DNA of 64,000 bases from Actinoalloteichus fjordicus (GTDB lineage: Bacteria; Actinomycetota; Actinomycetes; Mycobacteriales; Pseudonocardiaceae). Location: NCBI RefSeq assembly GCF_001941625.1, contig NZ_CP016076.1, positions 1,674,001 to 1,738,000 of the forward strand, read 5' to 3'. The position numbers and the translations under genes are program-made. The notes under the pieces were generated by a model, which was given only the letters and a program-made list of their open reading frames with translations, made no database searches and had not been told where the DNA came from. This document shows positions 62,939 through 64,000 of this stretch, piece by piece (position 1 is the stretch's first letter; each line of letters starts with the position of its first letter).

Positions 62939-63794
62939 AGGGGTTTGGGTTTCATCATTGCCAACCGGCATCCACGCCGGACTGTTGTACCCGCATCCAG
63001 CCGAAAAGCGAACTGTGCGGGGATCGCTGAATCGTAACCGAGAACCACCTTCCAATCCGATGGGACTGCGGTACCCGCGCGGCGCTACTGCACAGCCGCA
63101 GCGGGCGATCCAATGATGTGCCCTGTCCCTTCTTTTCTGTGTTTCTCTCTTACTCGGTACCGCTGCGGTCATCACCGGCCGGAACCCCTTACCAAGATCG
63201 GTCCCAGCACGCCTGATGTCGCTGGGGAATGCGGGGCTGGCCCGTGCGCTGCCTGGCCCGCATCCGCCCGTCTTCTTTACTGCATACTGCGAACTGACAT
63301 CACTGCACGCGGACACTCGTGCTCATCCGCGTCTGCTGCACCAGGGCCGCCACTGCTTCGTCTTCACTACCCGGCCCCGGGGCCGCCACCAGCCGGAACC
63401 CCTTCCGTGATCGGCTCCGTCCCGCATGGCGGTCTCGCTTGTCCTTTCGCGGGCAGTTACGTCATCTCCCGCGCCATCTGACGCTGTCTCTCCCTGAACA
63501 AGGGGAACAGTACACCCTGCGGCAGTTGAATGTCTACCCCTGGCGACATAGATTTACTGGACGGCAGGTGAGGGAATGTCTGATCCAGCGCGCCGCAGGT
63601 CAGCGGCCATACCTCGCCTGGTGACCGGATTGAGCAGATGTCCGGCCTGCTCCGGGCCAGCCGACATCCGGACGACGAGAGGAACGCGTGAGCATGTGCG
63701 CGCCGATACCGCTCGAGACCTGGGTGACCGGACCGGTCCGCGCCACCATCGCGGCGATGAGAGTCGATCCCTGGGGATCAGCCGTGCTTGACAC
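62939..63794. other. Degenerate region without intact gene
   Basis: No family similarity was found in any frame. Codon bias is weak. The 13-base sequence GCCGGAACCCCTT occurs twice (63178 and 63392) with GATCGG a few bases later in both. Some frames near 63576-63790 may be gene remnants. Confidence 0.35.
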
Positions 63795-64000
63795 CACCAG
63801 GACGAGATACGCGCCGAACTCGCCGCGGCAGGCTCGGCACCAGGCCGCCCCACCCTCACCTCTACCTGCACGTGCTCGGCCGCGCCATGGACTACGTCGG
63901 CACGAACGTCCCCGGCGACACTCTGCCCCTCGCCCGCGTGCACGACACCGGGACGGACTAGTTCACCATCCGCATCGCTGCCGCGTGCCAGCTCGCCATC
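63795..64000 (+). pseudogene. Unidentified gene remnant at the window edge
   Basis: One frame reads DEIRAELAAAGSAPGRPT up to about 63850, then another reads HLYLHVLGRAMDYVGTNVPG with excellent third-codon bias. A TAG lies at 63959-63961 and coding-like sequence continues to the window end. This suggests a decayed gene with one frameshift and one stop. The family is unknown. Confidence 0.35.

Noticed and set aside
63178-63404. Direct repeat of GCCGGAACCCCTT near the window end
   Set aside because: It is only 13 bases and occurs once more; chance in GC-rich decayed DNA cannot be excluded.
1-64000. CRISPR arrays, tRNA or rRNA genes
   Set aside because: No regularly spaced repeats were seen and no tRNA T-loop-like GGTTCGAATCC signature or rRNA core sequence was found by eye.

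Overview
The window is high-GC DNA with strong G/C third-codon bias, GTG and TTG starts, many ATGA/GTGA gene overlaps, leaderless promoters and SARP, BTAD, PP2C and MerR families. This points to an actinomycete. A decayed DUF6292 gene and the style of the MerR gene suggest Pseudonocardiaceae, possibly near Actinoalloteichus; the genus is inference. No tRNA, rRNA or CRISPR array was seen.

Layout. (1) 1-7672: the end of a LysR regulator, then a + strand set of small-molecule enzymes: NTF2-like protein, ankyrin protein, muconolactone-isomerase-like protein, tandem EthD protein, DJ-1/PfpI protein, ThDP-dependent decarboxylase and a second NTF2-like protein. No known pathway was matched. (2) 7945-13061: DJ-1/PfpI, AGE-type epimerase fold, GlgX-type debranching enzyme and STAS protein. 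This gene set resembles the cyanobacterial icfG neighbourhood. (3) 13.3-15.1 kb: AT-richer DNA with an IS701-like transposase whose first catalytic Asp is replaced. (4) 15.4-28.6 kb: TetR plus esterase lipoprotein, MazG-like hydrolase, PP2C phosphatase, a split small membrane-protein locus, LysR, a GntR/DUF1648 unit divergent from an ABC transporter with a perfect palindromic operator, a FAD reductase and an alpha/beta hydrolase.

(5) 29.0-35.4 kb is the highlight: a complete lasso-peptide cluster of SARP regulator, 47-aa precursor, asparagine-synthetase-like cyclase, RRE protein, leader peptidase, MauE-like CxC membrane protein and ABC exporter. The predicted core GRPSWGFEADWSCVMVC is a close relative of the class IV (handcuff, tail disulfide) lasso peptide LP2006, and the MauE-like gene is a candidate for making the disulfide. 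A 162-bp MITE lies beyond the cluster, exactly at the stop codon of a luciferase-like monooxygenase gene.

(6) 37.3-45.3 kb: a second SARP-like regulator, a Tat-exported protein, an SRPBCC protein, an uncharacterised three-gene operon (acyl-CoA-dehydrogenase-like, PIG-L/methyltransferase fusion, GT2), an SDR, a flavodoxin-fold reductase and a hypothetical protein. (7) 45.6-58.9 kb: a WGR-DUF4132 protein, an Ada/AlkA fusion, a two-component system, a secreted S33 peptidase, a broken quinone oxidoreductase, a Na+/H+ antiporter and an aldo/keto reductase. (8) 58.9-64 kb is a decaying region with remnants of DUF6292, a fatty-acid desaturase and others around an intact cold-shock protein and a MerR regulator.
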